DNA from: Clostridia bacterium UC5.1-1D10
GTDB taxonomy: Bacteria > Bacillota > Clostridia > Lachnospirales > Anaerotignaceae
NCBI GenBank assembly: GCA_001304995.1
Contig: BBZU01000015.1
Coordinates: forward strand, 1 to 63,292
Direction of reading: 5' to 3'
DNA: 63,292 nt
The first letter of the stretch is position 1; each line of letters begins with the position of its first letter. The translations under genes were made by a program, and so were the position numbers. The notes beneath the pieces were generated by a model. The model worked only from the letters and a program-made list of their open reading frames with translations. It was not told the origin of the DNA and did no database searches. Positions 7,282 to 15,417 of the stretch are shown piece by piece.

Positions 7282-9725
7282 AGACTGTGCCGCATCTGCC
7301 GCAAAACCTCACTGCCGCTGGTCAACACTCTGCCGCCAGTGCTTTCCGCAATCTGCTGAAGGAGCTGACTGCCGTTTTCTCTGGTGGTCATGTCGTACTC
7401 TTTGGGATAGGACAGATAAAATCCCGTATTGGAATTGGTGGTGGTTCCGTCTTTTTCTTCCACCTGCACCGCCGCCAGATAAGCCCCTTCTTTTGCCGAA
7501 GAAAAGACACCTTCATAAATCCCCGGAGCCGTTGACTGCATCTGTACGGTTTCTGTTTTGTTATCAGAAGAAACCACCGTCACCTGCACCTGTGATACCT
7601 CCTCGGAAAAGGGCATAGTCAGCCGCAGGACGCTGTCTTCTTCCCCCGCTTCCGCTGTCAGGGTCATATCCGTCATGGCGTTGTTTTTCATCATCCAGGA
7701 AACGGCATTTCTGAGAATTTTCACGCCGCTGTCTGATGCCAACCATTTCTCCGTCCATTGTCCATGTACATCGGATGTCCATGCCACCGTTCTGCCCAGA
7801 CCATACTGCCATGTTGCCAGAACGGGTTCTTCCTTGTCACTGATGAGCACTTTGTCGGCTCTGGCTTTTGCTGTGGTGCTGATATAGCCGTCCAGTTCCG
7901 TCACAGCGTCAATGCCCGACAAAATGGCGGAAGCATCCCGCTGCTCAGGATAAAATGTCCGGTTATTGATAAATTCTTTCCCTGCCAGAATGGTTTCTTT
8001 TGCGAAAATCTCTGGCAAGTCCGTAAATTCGTCCGTAAAGTAATACCGCCCATTGCCGTTTTCCGCCAAACGCTGCAATAACTGCGTATCGGCGCTGCCC
8101 CCTACGGCTACTGTCGAAAGGGTAATGTTCCGCTGGCGCATTTCTGTCAAAAGACTGTCATAGCCGGACTGTTCCGCCTGACCGTCTGTCAAAAGGAGAA
8201 TGTGCTTCTGCTTGGTATTTTCTTCCTTCATGGCATCCACTGCCATTTTCAAGGCAGGCAATATACTGGTACCGCCGTCCGCCTGAATACTGCCGATGGC
8301 ATTCGTCAGAGCGTCTTTGTTTTCTGTGACATTGCAAGGTTCCATCACCCATTCGGGAAAAGAGTCAAAAGCCACCACGCCTACCCGGTCACCCTGCTGG
8401 AAATGATCCAGACTGCGGATGGCCGCTTCTTTTGCCATGTCAATACGGGAAACGCCATAATTACCGTCCATCATACTGCCGGAACGATCAATGACCATAA
8501 TCATAGTCAAATCAGAATTCTGCCCTTCTGTTTTCAAATCCATATCCACAGGGAGCATTTTCTCCAGCGGAGTATTCTGATAACCGCCCAGCGCAAAAGC
8601 ATTTTCACCGCCGCTGACCAGCAGACCGCCGCCAGTGGTGCGGACATAAGTTTCCAGTGCAGTCAAAAATCCATCCGGCAGATTTTCTGCCGATACATTG
8701 GCAAGGATGACGCCGTCATAAGCTCCCAGCTGCTCCATGGCAGTGGGTGCACTGCCTGCTGTCACTTTCTGGACAGCCACCTGACTGGAAAGCATGCTTT
8801 CCCATTCTCTGCCGCTGTCCTCCTGTTCCACAATGAGGACTCTGGGAATATCTTCTATATAAGTATAGGCATAAACCCGGTTGTTTTCTGCCATAGTGTC
8901 CTGCGCCGGAACAATTTCCGCCCGATAAGTTACACCGCCGCCAGTAGTGGTAATATCGGAAAATACCATACGGGTTTCGCCTTTATGGATTTCCGCAGAT
9001 TCATCGGCAATGAGGGTATTGCCTTTGTACAGCCGCACCTGCGCCGTAGTATCAATATTTGCGTCAATCTGCAATGCCAATTCATAGCGGCTGTTGATGT
9101 TGATGACTTCTGCCAATTCAAGCTTCGTCAGCTGCACTTCCGGCTGTTCTTCGGACACCAGCGGATATACATCCACGGTGATGCCCTGTGCCGCCAATGC
9201 TCTTGCCTGCTGCAAAGCATTCCCTTCTGTTTCGTTGCCGTCAGACAGGAGGACAATCCGTTTTGCTGTGCCATCCGGCAAAAGAGATGCGGACAGCCGC
9301 AGGGCATTTTCCAGAGAACTGCCGCCTTTATCCACCAAAGACAGAAATCCTGCCGTTACATTGGTATCTTTATCCGGCGTCAGTTCCACCCCTGCCCGTT
9401 TTCCGAAGGAAACCAAACCCAACTGGTCTCGATTTTCTTTGGCCTGCTGAGCTTCCTGCAAAAAGGTCTGTACCTCTCCTTCCGTTTTCTCCACGCTGGC
9501 GGAGCGGTCAACGGCAAATACCGTTGTGGTGGTATTGGCTGTCATAAGCAATGTGGGGTTTGCCATGGCAAGAATCAGCACAAAACAAAGTACCGCCCGC
9601 ATGATGGTATGCACTTTTTTCCGAAATGGTGACGCAAACTGTCCACCTTTGGCAAAAAACAGTATAGCTGCCATTACGGGAATCAATAAAATCAGCCAGT
9701 ACGGCTGCTGCCAATCAATGTTCAC
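7278..9725 (-). CDS. membrane-anchored VWA-domain protein with glutamine-amidotransferase-like fold
   Basis: An 815-residue protein with two N-terminal transmembrane helices, a first VWA-like region starting VFAVDRSASVE (about residue 70), a GATase1-like region around residues 290-380 and a canonical VWA domain with the MIDAS motif DRSGSM near residue 410 plus LLTDGQAEQ. It ends abruptly after ESTGGRVLTSGSE, where relatives continue into a C-terminal helix found here as the next frame. The GTG start overlaps the upstream BatA-like gene by 11 bases, showing translational coupling. VWA proteins of this kind form envelope complexes with ABC-2 exporters; the substrate is unknown. Confidence 0.82.
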   Translation of the reverse strand: MNIDWQQPYWLILLIPVMAAILFFAKGGQFASPFRKKVHTIMRAVLCFVLILAMANPTLLMTANTTTTVFAVDRSASVEKTEGEVQTFLQEAQQAKENRDQLGLVSFGKRAGVELTPDKDTNVTAGFLSLVDKGGSSLENALRLSASLLPDGTAKRIVLLSDGNETEGNALQQARALAAQGITVDVYPLVSEEQPEVQLTKLELAEVININSRYELALQIDANIDTTAQVRLYKGNTLIADESAEIHKGETRMVFSDITTTGGGVTYRAEIVPAQDTMAENNRVYAYTYIEDIPRVLIVEQEDSGREWESMLSSQVAVQKVTAGSAPTAMEQLGAYDGVILANVSAENLPDGFLTALETYVRTTGGGLLVSGGENAFALGGYQNTPLEKMLPVDMDLKTEGQNSDLTMIMVIDRSGSMMDGNYGVSRIDMAKEAAIRSLDHFQQGDRVGVVAFDSFPEWVMEPCNVTENKDALTNAIGSIQADGGTSILPALKMAVDAMKEENTKQKHILLLTDGQAEQSGYDSLLTEMRQRNITLSTVAVGGSADTQLLQRLAENGNGRYYFTDEFTDLPEIFAKETILAGKEFINNRTFYPEQRDASAILSGIDAVTELDGYISTTAKARADKVLISDKEEPVLATWQYGLGRTVAWTSDVHGQWTEKWLASDSGVKILRNAVSWMMKNNAMTDMTLTAEAGEEDSVLRLTMPFSEEVSQVQVTVVSSDNKTETVQMQSTAPGIYEGVFSSAKEGAYLAAVQVEEKDGTTTNSNTGFYLSYPKEYDMTTRENGSQLLQQIAESTGGRVLTSGSEVLRQMRHSL

Positions 9726-11511
9726 GGCAATTCACCCGCCATTCTACAAGTAATACCACAAGGAGCAGCAACAGTACCCATTTGAGGATGCTTCTGCTGC
9801 CTTGAATTTCTTTCGTTGTGGATTGTGTCTGTTCCGCCTGTTCTCCCCGCAAGGACAAATCCGATTCTCCTTCGGTTTTCGCATTGACACCAAAGGGCGT
9901 TTCTGTCACATTCTGCGCGCTGTCTGTTTCTCTAAGAGTATAAAGCCCCGGTTCTGCTGTTTCCGTCAATGTCTGTGGTGGAAATGGCGGTGCAATAGAA
10001 ATCTCTTTGCCTGCGGCTGTGACTACCTTTGCTGTTTCTGTGGTAGGCAGCAGAGAAAGGCTCACCTGTTCTCCCGCCGTCACTTGGGAAACCCCTGAAC
10101 CATTGGCAGGGAAATACCATTCCATCAAACGATACAACAAGATGGGAAATTCCGTCTGCAAAGGGAAGTCACTGTCATGGAGGTCAAAACCTAGAACTGC
10201 CACTTTTCTGCCGTTAGTTTCTCCATAAAGCCCCAAGGTCTGCCCTTCTGCCTGCAAAAAGGCTGTGCCCCAGGAAGCAGAAAGAGGCGTTCCTTTTGCC
10301 AGGGCAAAGGAAATGTCACCACAGTTTTCCAGACCACTGTCTGCAAGTCCACGGACATCCGCCGCAAATTCCCGTTCTGCCCCCGTTTCCACGATACCAT
10401 TTCCACTGGGTGGATTGATGAGGAGCCAATGTCCGTCCGTCGGCATGGTTTCCGGCAGTACACCGTCAAACACATACAAGCTGTAACCCGAGAGATTTTC
10501 CTGCAAAGTATCTGTCTGATACAGTTCCACCTGATCGGACAGAGAAAGGGCTTTTTCCAGAAAGAGATTGCTTTTGGAAACCAGCAGTACTTTCTGCTGT
10601 TCTGCCGCCGCCAATCCCGCAAAACGGCTGTTATCTGCCATCAGGGCATCTTCTGGAGAAATCCGCGCTTCCAGCGTTTTTGTTTCCCCAGGAACGCCAC
10701 GGAATACCACGTCCGTATCCGCTCCGGCTGCCACTGTGACAGTTTTGGTGTCAAAGGCCGCACCATCCGCATAAAGGGTAATGGTTTTCTCTTGGTCGCT
10801 TTTGCCATAGTGATGGAGCCTTGCCATGACATACAATCCATCTTCCTGGGCTGTATGGGAAAGGAGTGTCACCGCTGTATTCTCCCCATCTCCGGCATAG
10901 ACCTGTTCTGTTGCGGATAATGTGCCAAGATTGCCGTATCCATCCGTATACACCACGATTTCGCCGCCCAAAGCTTCCTGTTCCGCTGAAAGCAGACTTT
11001 TTGCCTCCTCCCAATTAACGCCGCCCGCTGTGGGAGAGGCATTTTCTACCATACGCAGAACCACATCTTTTTCCCCGCCGCTGACAGCAAGGGTGGGCGT
11101 ATCTGTAAGCGTCACCAGAGAAAAACGAGAACCTGGTGCTGTATTTTCCAAAAGTTCCATCAAGTCTGCCTTTGCGGCATCAAAACGGCTTTTTTCCACA
11201 TCTGTGGCCTGCATACTCAAAGAGCAGTCCAAACCAATGATGTAATCCCGCACCTGTATTTTCCCCATGAGATAAGGGCCGGACAAGGCAAGTACAAGAA
11301 GGACAGCCGCCGCGATCTGCAAGAACATCAGCAGATTTTTCCGCAGCTTCTGCCATGGCTCCTGTGCCTTTGTCTGGGTCAGCACCTTTTCCCAAAGATA
11401 CAGGCTTGGCACCTGTTTTTCTTTATATTTTTGTTTTAATAAGTACATCAACAGGATGATCGGCACCGCAAGAAGTGCCAATCCTCCCAAAAGGGGCTGA
11501 GCAAAGTGCAT
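9715..11511 (-). CDS. BatA-like membrane protein with VWA domain
   Basis: A 598-residue protein beginning with the BatA N-terminal membrane domain (helix, conserved VPSLYLW segment, second helix near 60-80). A VWA domain follows whose metal site reads DCSLSMQATD (about 95), then a long extracellular beta-rich part and a final transmembrane helix near 575-593. GGAGGGGGACG precedes the ATG. It is coupled by overlap to the downstream VWA gene. The MIDAS Asp-x-Ser-x-Ser is present, so metal-dependent ligand binding is plausible. No MoxR ATPase or DUF58 gene, the usual Bat partners, is in this operon. Confidence 0.82.
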   Translation of the reverse strand: MHFAQPLLGGLALLAVPIILLMYLLKQKYKEKQVPSLYLWEKVLTQTKAQEPWQKLRKNLLMFLQIAAAVLLVLALSGPYLMGKIQVRDYIIGLDCSLSMQATDVEKSRFDAAKADLMELLENTAPGSRFSLVTLTDTPTLAVSGGEKDVVLRMVENASPTAGGVNWEEAKSLLSAEQEALGGEIVVYTDGYGNLGTLSATEQVYAGDGENTAVTLLSHTAQEDGLYVMARLHHYGKSDQEKTITLYADGAAFDTKTVTVAAGADTDVVFRGVPGETKTLEARISPEDALMADNSRFAGLAAAEQQKVLLVSKSNLFLEKALSLSDQVELYQTDTLQENLSGYSLYVFDGVLPETMPTDGHWLLINPPSGNGIVETGAEREFAADVRGLADSGLENCGDISFALAKGTPLSASWGTAFLQAEGQTLGLYGETNGRKVAVLGFDLHDSDFPLQTEFPILLYRLMEWYFPANGSGVSQVTAGEQVSLSLLPTTETAKVVTAAGKEISIAPPFPPQTLTETAEPGLYTLRETDSAQNVTETPFGVNAKTEGESDLSLRGEQAEQTQSTTKEIQGSRSILKWVLLLLLVVLLVEWRVNCREH

Positions 11512-11536
11512 CGTCCCCCTCCTCTCTGCCTGTCAT

Positions 11537-12124
11537 TTAAGCGGCGCAATCCTGTAAGTATGCCGCCACATCCTCCGGTACCTGATACACTGCCACAAAG
11601 TTTTCCTTTGGAATGAGAATATCCAGATATTTCGTCATGCCGCCCAGAATCTCCAGTGTCACATAACCTTCTTTATAAACAGTCATTTGGGCAATTTTTA
11701 TAATCCTTATTGGAAACCGTTTCTCCCAGCTCGATGGTGGCATTCTGCCGCAGGGCAAAAGTGCCGCTTTCTGTCACATCCCCAGGCAACGCGTCCACCT
11801 TTGTCCAGTCAGAAACATGGATAGCTTCCAAAAAGGCGTCCATATCCTCCACGGTGGTACCATCGCTTTTGATCACACGGACAGGTTTTCCGTCACTGTT
11901 TTCTTCCGTAAAAATCTTTTCTGCCCAGTTGATCTTTGCCATTTCCGCTTCGATTTCCGCCTGGCTTTGTCCCAAGCCGCGCCAGCTTCTTCCATAACGC
12001 CGCCCAACTGCTGGGAAGCTTCCTGCAAGCCATCTTTCAATTGCTGTTCATCCTCGGCGGAAAGATTGCCGCAGCCTGCCAGCGTACACAAAGATAAAAC
12101 ACCTGCTATTTTCCAGATTTTCAT
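11537..12124 (-). CDS. small lipoprotein of the VWA/ABC operon (two compensating frameshifts)
   Basis: The start at 12124 follows GAAGGG and begins with a lipoprotein signal (hydrophobic stretch, lipobox LAGC, Cys near residue 19). The frame is lost after AAWDKA near 11965, where one base seems missing. It continues in another frame (AEIEAEMAKINWAEKIF to VSNKDYK) and returns to the first frame at a run of five A (plus 11696-11700 as T), giving IAQMTVYKEGYVTLEILG to the end. With both bases corrected the product is 195 residues. It is likely anchored outside the membrane and works with the neighbouring VWA proteins. I do not recognise the family. Confidence 0.65.
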
Positions 12125-12141
12125 ATAAAATCCCTTCTTTC

Positions 12142-13608
12142 TCACCGTTCCAGTGTGGCAAAATAATCAGAAACCAGTTCCCGCATGCCATAAGGCACAC
12201 TGCTGTTTTCCAGTGTTTCCATGGCTTCGTTGCGGTATTGACCATAAACCGTATCATAAGGCACGGACGTTCCTGCCTGCCCCATGGTGCGGTGTTCCGT
12301 TATAGTGGTCTGACCTTCTTCTGAATCCGTTCCTTTCAGCTGGGCATCATAACCGTCTTTGCCTGCTGCGGAACGGGTATAGATTTTTTCCGGCTCTGCA
12401 TGACCGAATCCACGACCCTGACCACCTGTGCCAGTGCCAGTGCCGCCATTGCCGCCGTTGGTGGTTTGACCGCCGGTTCCTTCACCTTCTGATCCCTGCC
12501 CTTCACCGCCTGGGGATTCACCGTTACTTTCCACTTTTTTTGCCAGACTTTGCTGTCCAACGTTACAGTTAAGTTTTTGCAGGCTGCTTCTGAGAGCGCT
12601 GTTCATCTGTGCCTGAGAAAGCAGGGCATTTTTCAGAGCTTCTCCCGCTTCTGACGGGTCTGCCCCATTTTCGAGGGCTTCTTCCAAGGCTTTCAGAGCC
12701 TCCTGAAGTTCCGCATCACTAATATTTTCCACGGCTTCTGCCAGCTGTTGTGCTAAGGATGCCGCCTGACCTTTATCCATGGCTGCCATTTTCTGCAATA
12801 ACTGTTCCATTGCCTTGGAAATGGCTGACGAATCTCCTTGTTCCAAGGCTTCGGACAATGCCGCTGTGCTTTCTTCCTGCTTCAAGGTTTCTGCCAGCTC
12901 TTTTAAGTCTTTGGAAACACTTTCCTTTTCCAGTTGTTTCATATTTTGCTGGGCTTCCCGCACAGCTTCCTCAGCGGCTTTTTTGGTTTTTGCTGTTTTC
13001 AGATCTTTTTCCAGCGCCTTTGCCGCTTCCAGAAAGACTTTCTTTTCCTCTTTGGAAAGCTCCGGCGTCTCTTCTTTCTTCACCTGCTCAATTCTCTCCA
13101 GCTGAGCATTGGCATAGGCTTCTGCCTCCGCATCCCGCCGCACCGGCATAAATCCAGCACCAATGGTGAGCACCACCACCAGCGCAAGGACACGCAGCAC
13201 CTTCACAGGCAGGCGCATCCGATAAAGCTTGGCAAAATCCATTTCTCTGGCTTTGGCAAAACCGTCTGCCACCGCCATTTCCTCCACGGGATTCTGGGCA
13301 CCTTTACCCAAAAGCTCCATGGTGGTAATCATTCGTTCCGCGCCGCCCAAGGCGTCTGCCGTTTCCGCCGTTTCTTTTTCCGTTACTTTTCGCAGGAAAA
13401 ACGCTGCTCCAAGAGCTATGAGCAGCCCCAGCAAAACAAAAACGCCGCAGAGAGGCAAAGACGGAATTTCTGTCCAAAATTTAGACAATACAACAACGGC
13501 AAGGCATAGAATGCCCGCCGCTGTTTCTCCATATATAAACCATTTCAAAAACCGCTCCGCCATAAGCTTATGCCGCAGTGGAGCCAGTAAACGCAAAAAT
13601 TCTTTCAT
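12142..13608 (-). CDS. membrane-anchored coiled-coil protein of the VWA/ABC operon
   Basis: A 488-residue protein with two hydrophobic helices near 25-75 and one near 135-155. A long Glu/Lys/Ala-rich coiled coil follows (about 165-345), then a Gly-rich spacer (about 365-400) and a conserved C-terminal segment around VPYDTVYGQYRNEAMETLENS. The C-terminal region resembles that of DUF4175-like and Bat-operon coiled-coil proteins, an assignment I hold loosely. Start ATG after AAGGGATAAGCC; the upstream permease ends three bases before. It probably acts as an extracytoplasmic scaffold for the complex. Confidence 0.7.
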   Translation of the reverse strand: MKEFLRLLAPLRHKLMAERFLKWFIYGETAAGILCLAVVVLSKFWTEIPSLPLCGVFVLLGLLIALGAAFFLRKVTEKETAETADALGGAERMITTMELLGKGAQNPVEEMAVADGFAKAREMDFAKLYRMRLPVKVLRVLALVVVLTIGAGFMPVRRDAEAEAYANAQLERIEQVKKEETPELSKEEKKVFLEAAKALEKDLKTAKTKKAAEEAVREAQQNMKQLEKESVSKDLKELAETLKQEESTAALSEALEQGDSSAISKAMEQLLQKMAAMDKGQAASLAQQLAEAVENISDAELQEALKALEEALENGADPSEAGEALKNALLSQAQMNSALRSSLQKLNCNVGQQSLAKKVESNGESPGGEGQGSEGEGTGGQTTNGGNGGTGTGTGGQGRGFGHAEPEKIYTRSAAGKDGYDAQLKGTDSEEGQTTITEHRTMGQAGTSVPYDTVYGQYRNEAMETLENSSVPYGMRELVSDYFATLER

Positions 13609-13611
13609 GGC

Positions 13612-14493
13612 TTATCCCTTCTTTTTCCGTACCTTCTTTTCCCGCACCGGATTGATGATGTATGCAGAAAGCAGTACAAACACCACAATCACAACCAGAT
13701 CGAATACCAGATGCAGCAGCCAAATATGTGTCCCCATCCACTGATAGATTGCAGAAGTCTGGTCACTCATACGCAGCAGAGAAAATGTCACATCTGTACC
13801 CAGCTGAGCATCCATCAAGGAGAAAAACGCCACACCGGGGTTTGGAATGAGAATCAAAATGGTTGCCAGTACAGGAATATCCCCATTATACAAACCGTCA
13901 TAAGACATATAGTAAAACGCCAGCAGTACCAAAGTACCGAAGCACAAAAATCCGATAACCAGATACATAAGCACAATGGATACGATGGTGCGTTTAAACA
14001 GGCAGGAGAAAAATACAGAAACACTGCCTACCATGCAGGCTGTCACCAGCACGAAAGCAAATACTTCCGCCACCTGCACCACCGATACAGCGCCGAAGTA
14101 AAAAGCAATGGCGAAAATGGGCAATGTTGCCACCACCAGCAGCATCACATACATCAAAGAGGATGCCAGTTTTCCCAGCACAATGGAAAGAGGGCTCATT
14201 TTTGTCACCAGCAGCAGATCCAATGTCTGCCGTTCCCGCTCCCCACTGATACTGCCTGCCGCCACTGCCGGCGCCGTCAAAAGCACCAGTCCCATCTGCA
14301 CCGCAGCCAGCACCACATAAAGCCAAACCATAGCCGAAGGGTCAAAGCTCAAATCACGATTCTGGAACATGGATAAATCAATATACAGCATAGCACCTAC
14401 TGCCGAAATCACCAGAAACAACACCAATGCTCCATAAGTTTTCCAGCTTCGCATGGTGGTAATGGCTTCTTTCCGCAAAACCGGATTCATCAT
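13612..14493 (-). CDS. ABC-2 type transporter permease
   Basis: A 293-residue integral membrane protein with six predicted helices. It contains the GSISGERERQTLDLLLVTKMSP motif region (about 80-105) typical of ABC-2 permeases that pair with NatA-like ATPases. The start overlaps the stop of the ATPase gene by four bases (ATGA), so the two are coupled. It would form a homodimeric exporter with the ATPase upstream. The substrate is unknown; the context suggests an envelope function shared with the VWA proteins. Confidence 0.85.
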   Translation of the reverse strand: MMNPVLRKEAITTMRSWKTYGALVLFLVISAVGAMLYIDLSMFQNRDLSFDPSAMVWLYVVLAAVQMGLVLLTAPAVAAGSISGERERQTLDLLLVTKMSPLSIVLGKLASSLMYVMLLVVATLPIFAIAFYFGAVSVVQVAEVFAFVLVTACMVGSVSVFFSCLFKRTIVSIVLMYLVIGFLCFGTLVLLAFYYMSYDGLYNGDIPVLATILILIPNPGVAFFSLMDAQLGTDVTFSLLRMSDQTSAIYQWMGTHIWLLHLVFDLVVIVVFVLLSAYIINPVREKKVRKKKG

Positions 14494-15417
14494 ACGCCTG
14501 CACCTCCTGTCACCTGCATGAAGATTTCTTCCAGATTGCCTTCTTTCTCACGGAAAGACACGATTCCGATACCGCTTTCCACCAGATGTTTCAAAATTTC
14601 CGCCAGCATTTCTTCATTGCCGTCGAATACGAATTCCAAATCGCTGGTATTTTCCGTAATTTCTTTTACCGCAGGCATTTCCCGCAGGATTTCCACTGTC
14701 TTAGATAGCTCTGCCAAAGGACGCACATAAATAATGCGTTTCTGGGTCAGCTGCCGCATGATTTCCTGCACAGTCCCTTGTGCCGCCAGTTTCCCCTGAT
14801 TGATGATGCCCACTTCTGTACACATCTCCGCCAATTCTGGCAGGATATGGGAACTGATGACAACGGTTTTCCCCATAGATTGTAATTGTTTGAGGATTTC
14901 CTTCATTTCCACACGGGCACGAGGGTCAAGACCAGATGCCGGTTCATCCAGAATCAGCAGTTTCGGATCATGAATGAGGCTTCGTGCCAGACAAAGGCGC
15001 TGTTTCATCCCTCTGGAAAGGGAATCCACATAAGCCTCTTTTTTTATGGGACAGGTCTACAATATCCAGCAGACCGTCAATGATGTCTTTTCGGTCTTTA
15101 TAGGGAATCTCATAAGTTCCCGCGTAAAAATCCATATATTCCGTTACTTTCAGGTTATCGTACACGCCGAAAAAGTCCGGCATATATCCAATCTTTGTCC
15201 GCAGCAATCTGGGATTTTTTGTCATATCCACATCATCCATCCAGATACTGCCTTCTGTTGCCTGCAAAAGTCCTGCCATGATGCGCATGGTGGTGGTCTT
15301 TCCGGCGCCGTTTGGCCCTACAAAGCCATAAATGCTGCCGTCAGGCACGGTCAGTGTCAAATGATCCACTGCCGTAAAATTGCCGTAGCGTTTCACCAGT
15401 TCTTTCATTTCAAGCAT
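14490..15417 (-). CDS. ABC transporter ATP-binding protein (frameshifted in the middle)
   Basis: A NatA/CcmA-type ATPase. The first half has the Walker A GPNGAGKTTT near residue 35. The frame breaks after VDLSHKK in a run of seven T (15039-15045, plus strand). Removing one base restores HKKEAYVDSLSRGMKQRL, with the signature LSRGMKQR, Walker B LLILDEPASGLD and a C-terminal domain, for 308 residues in all, the expected length. As written, the gene is two frames (15417 to 14968, and 15029 to 14490). It overlaps the gene upstream by eight bases and the permease downstream by four. Confidence 0.85.

Noticed and set aside
389-15045. Programmed frameshifting or phase variation at the seven-base A/T runs in the sirtuin and ABC ATPase genes
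   Set aside because: The breaks occur in many unrelated genes, with both gains and losses of one base and without stimulatory structures, so sequencing error is the simpler cause.
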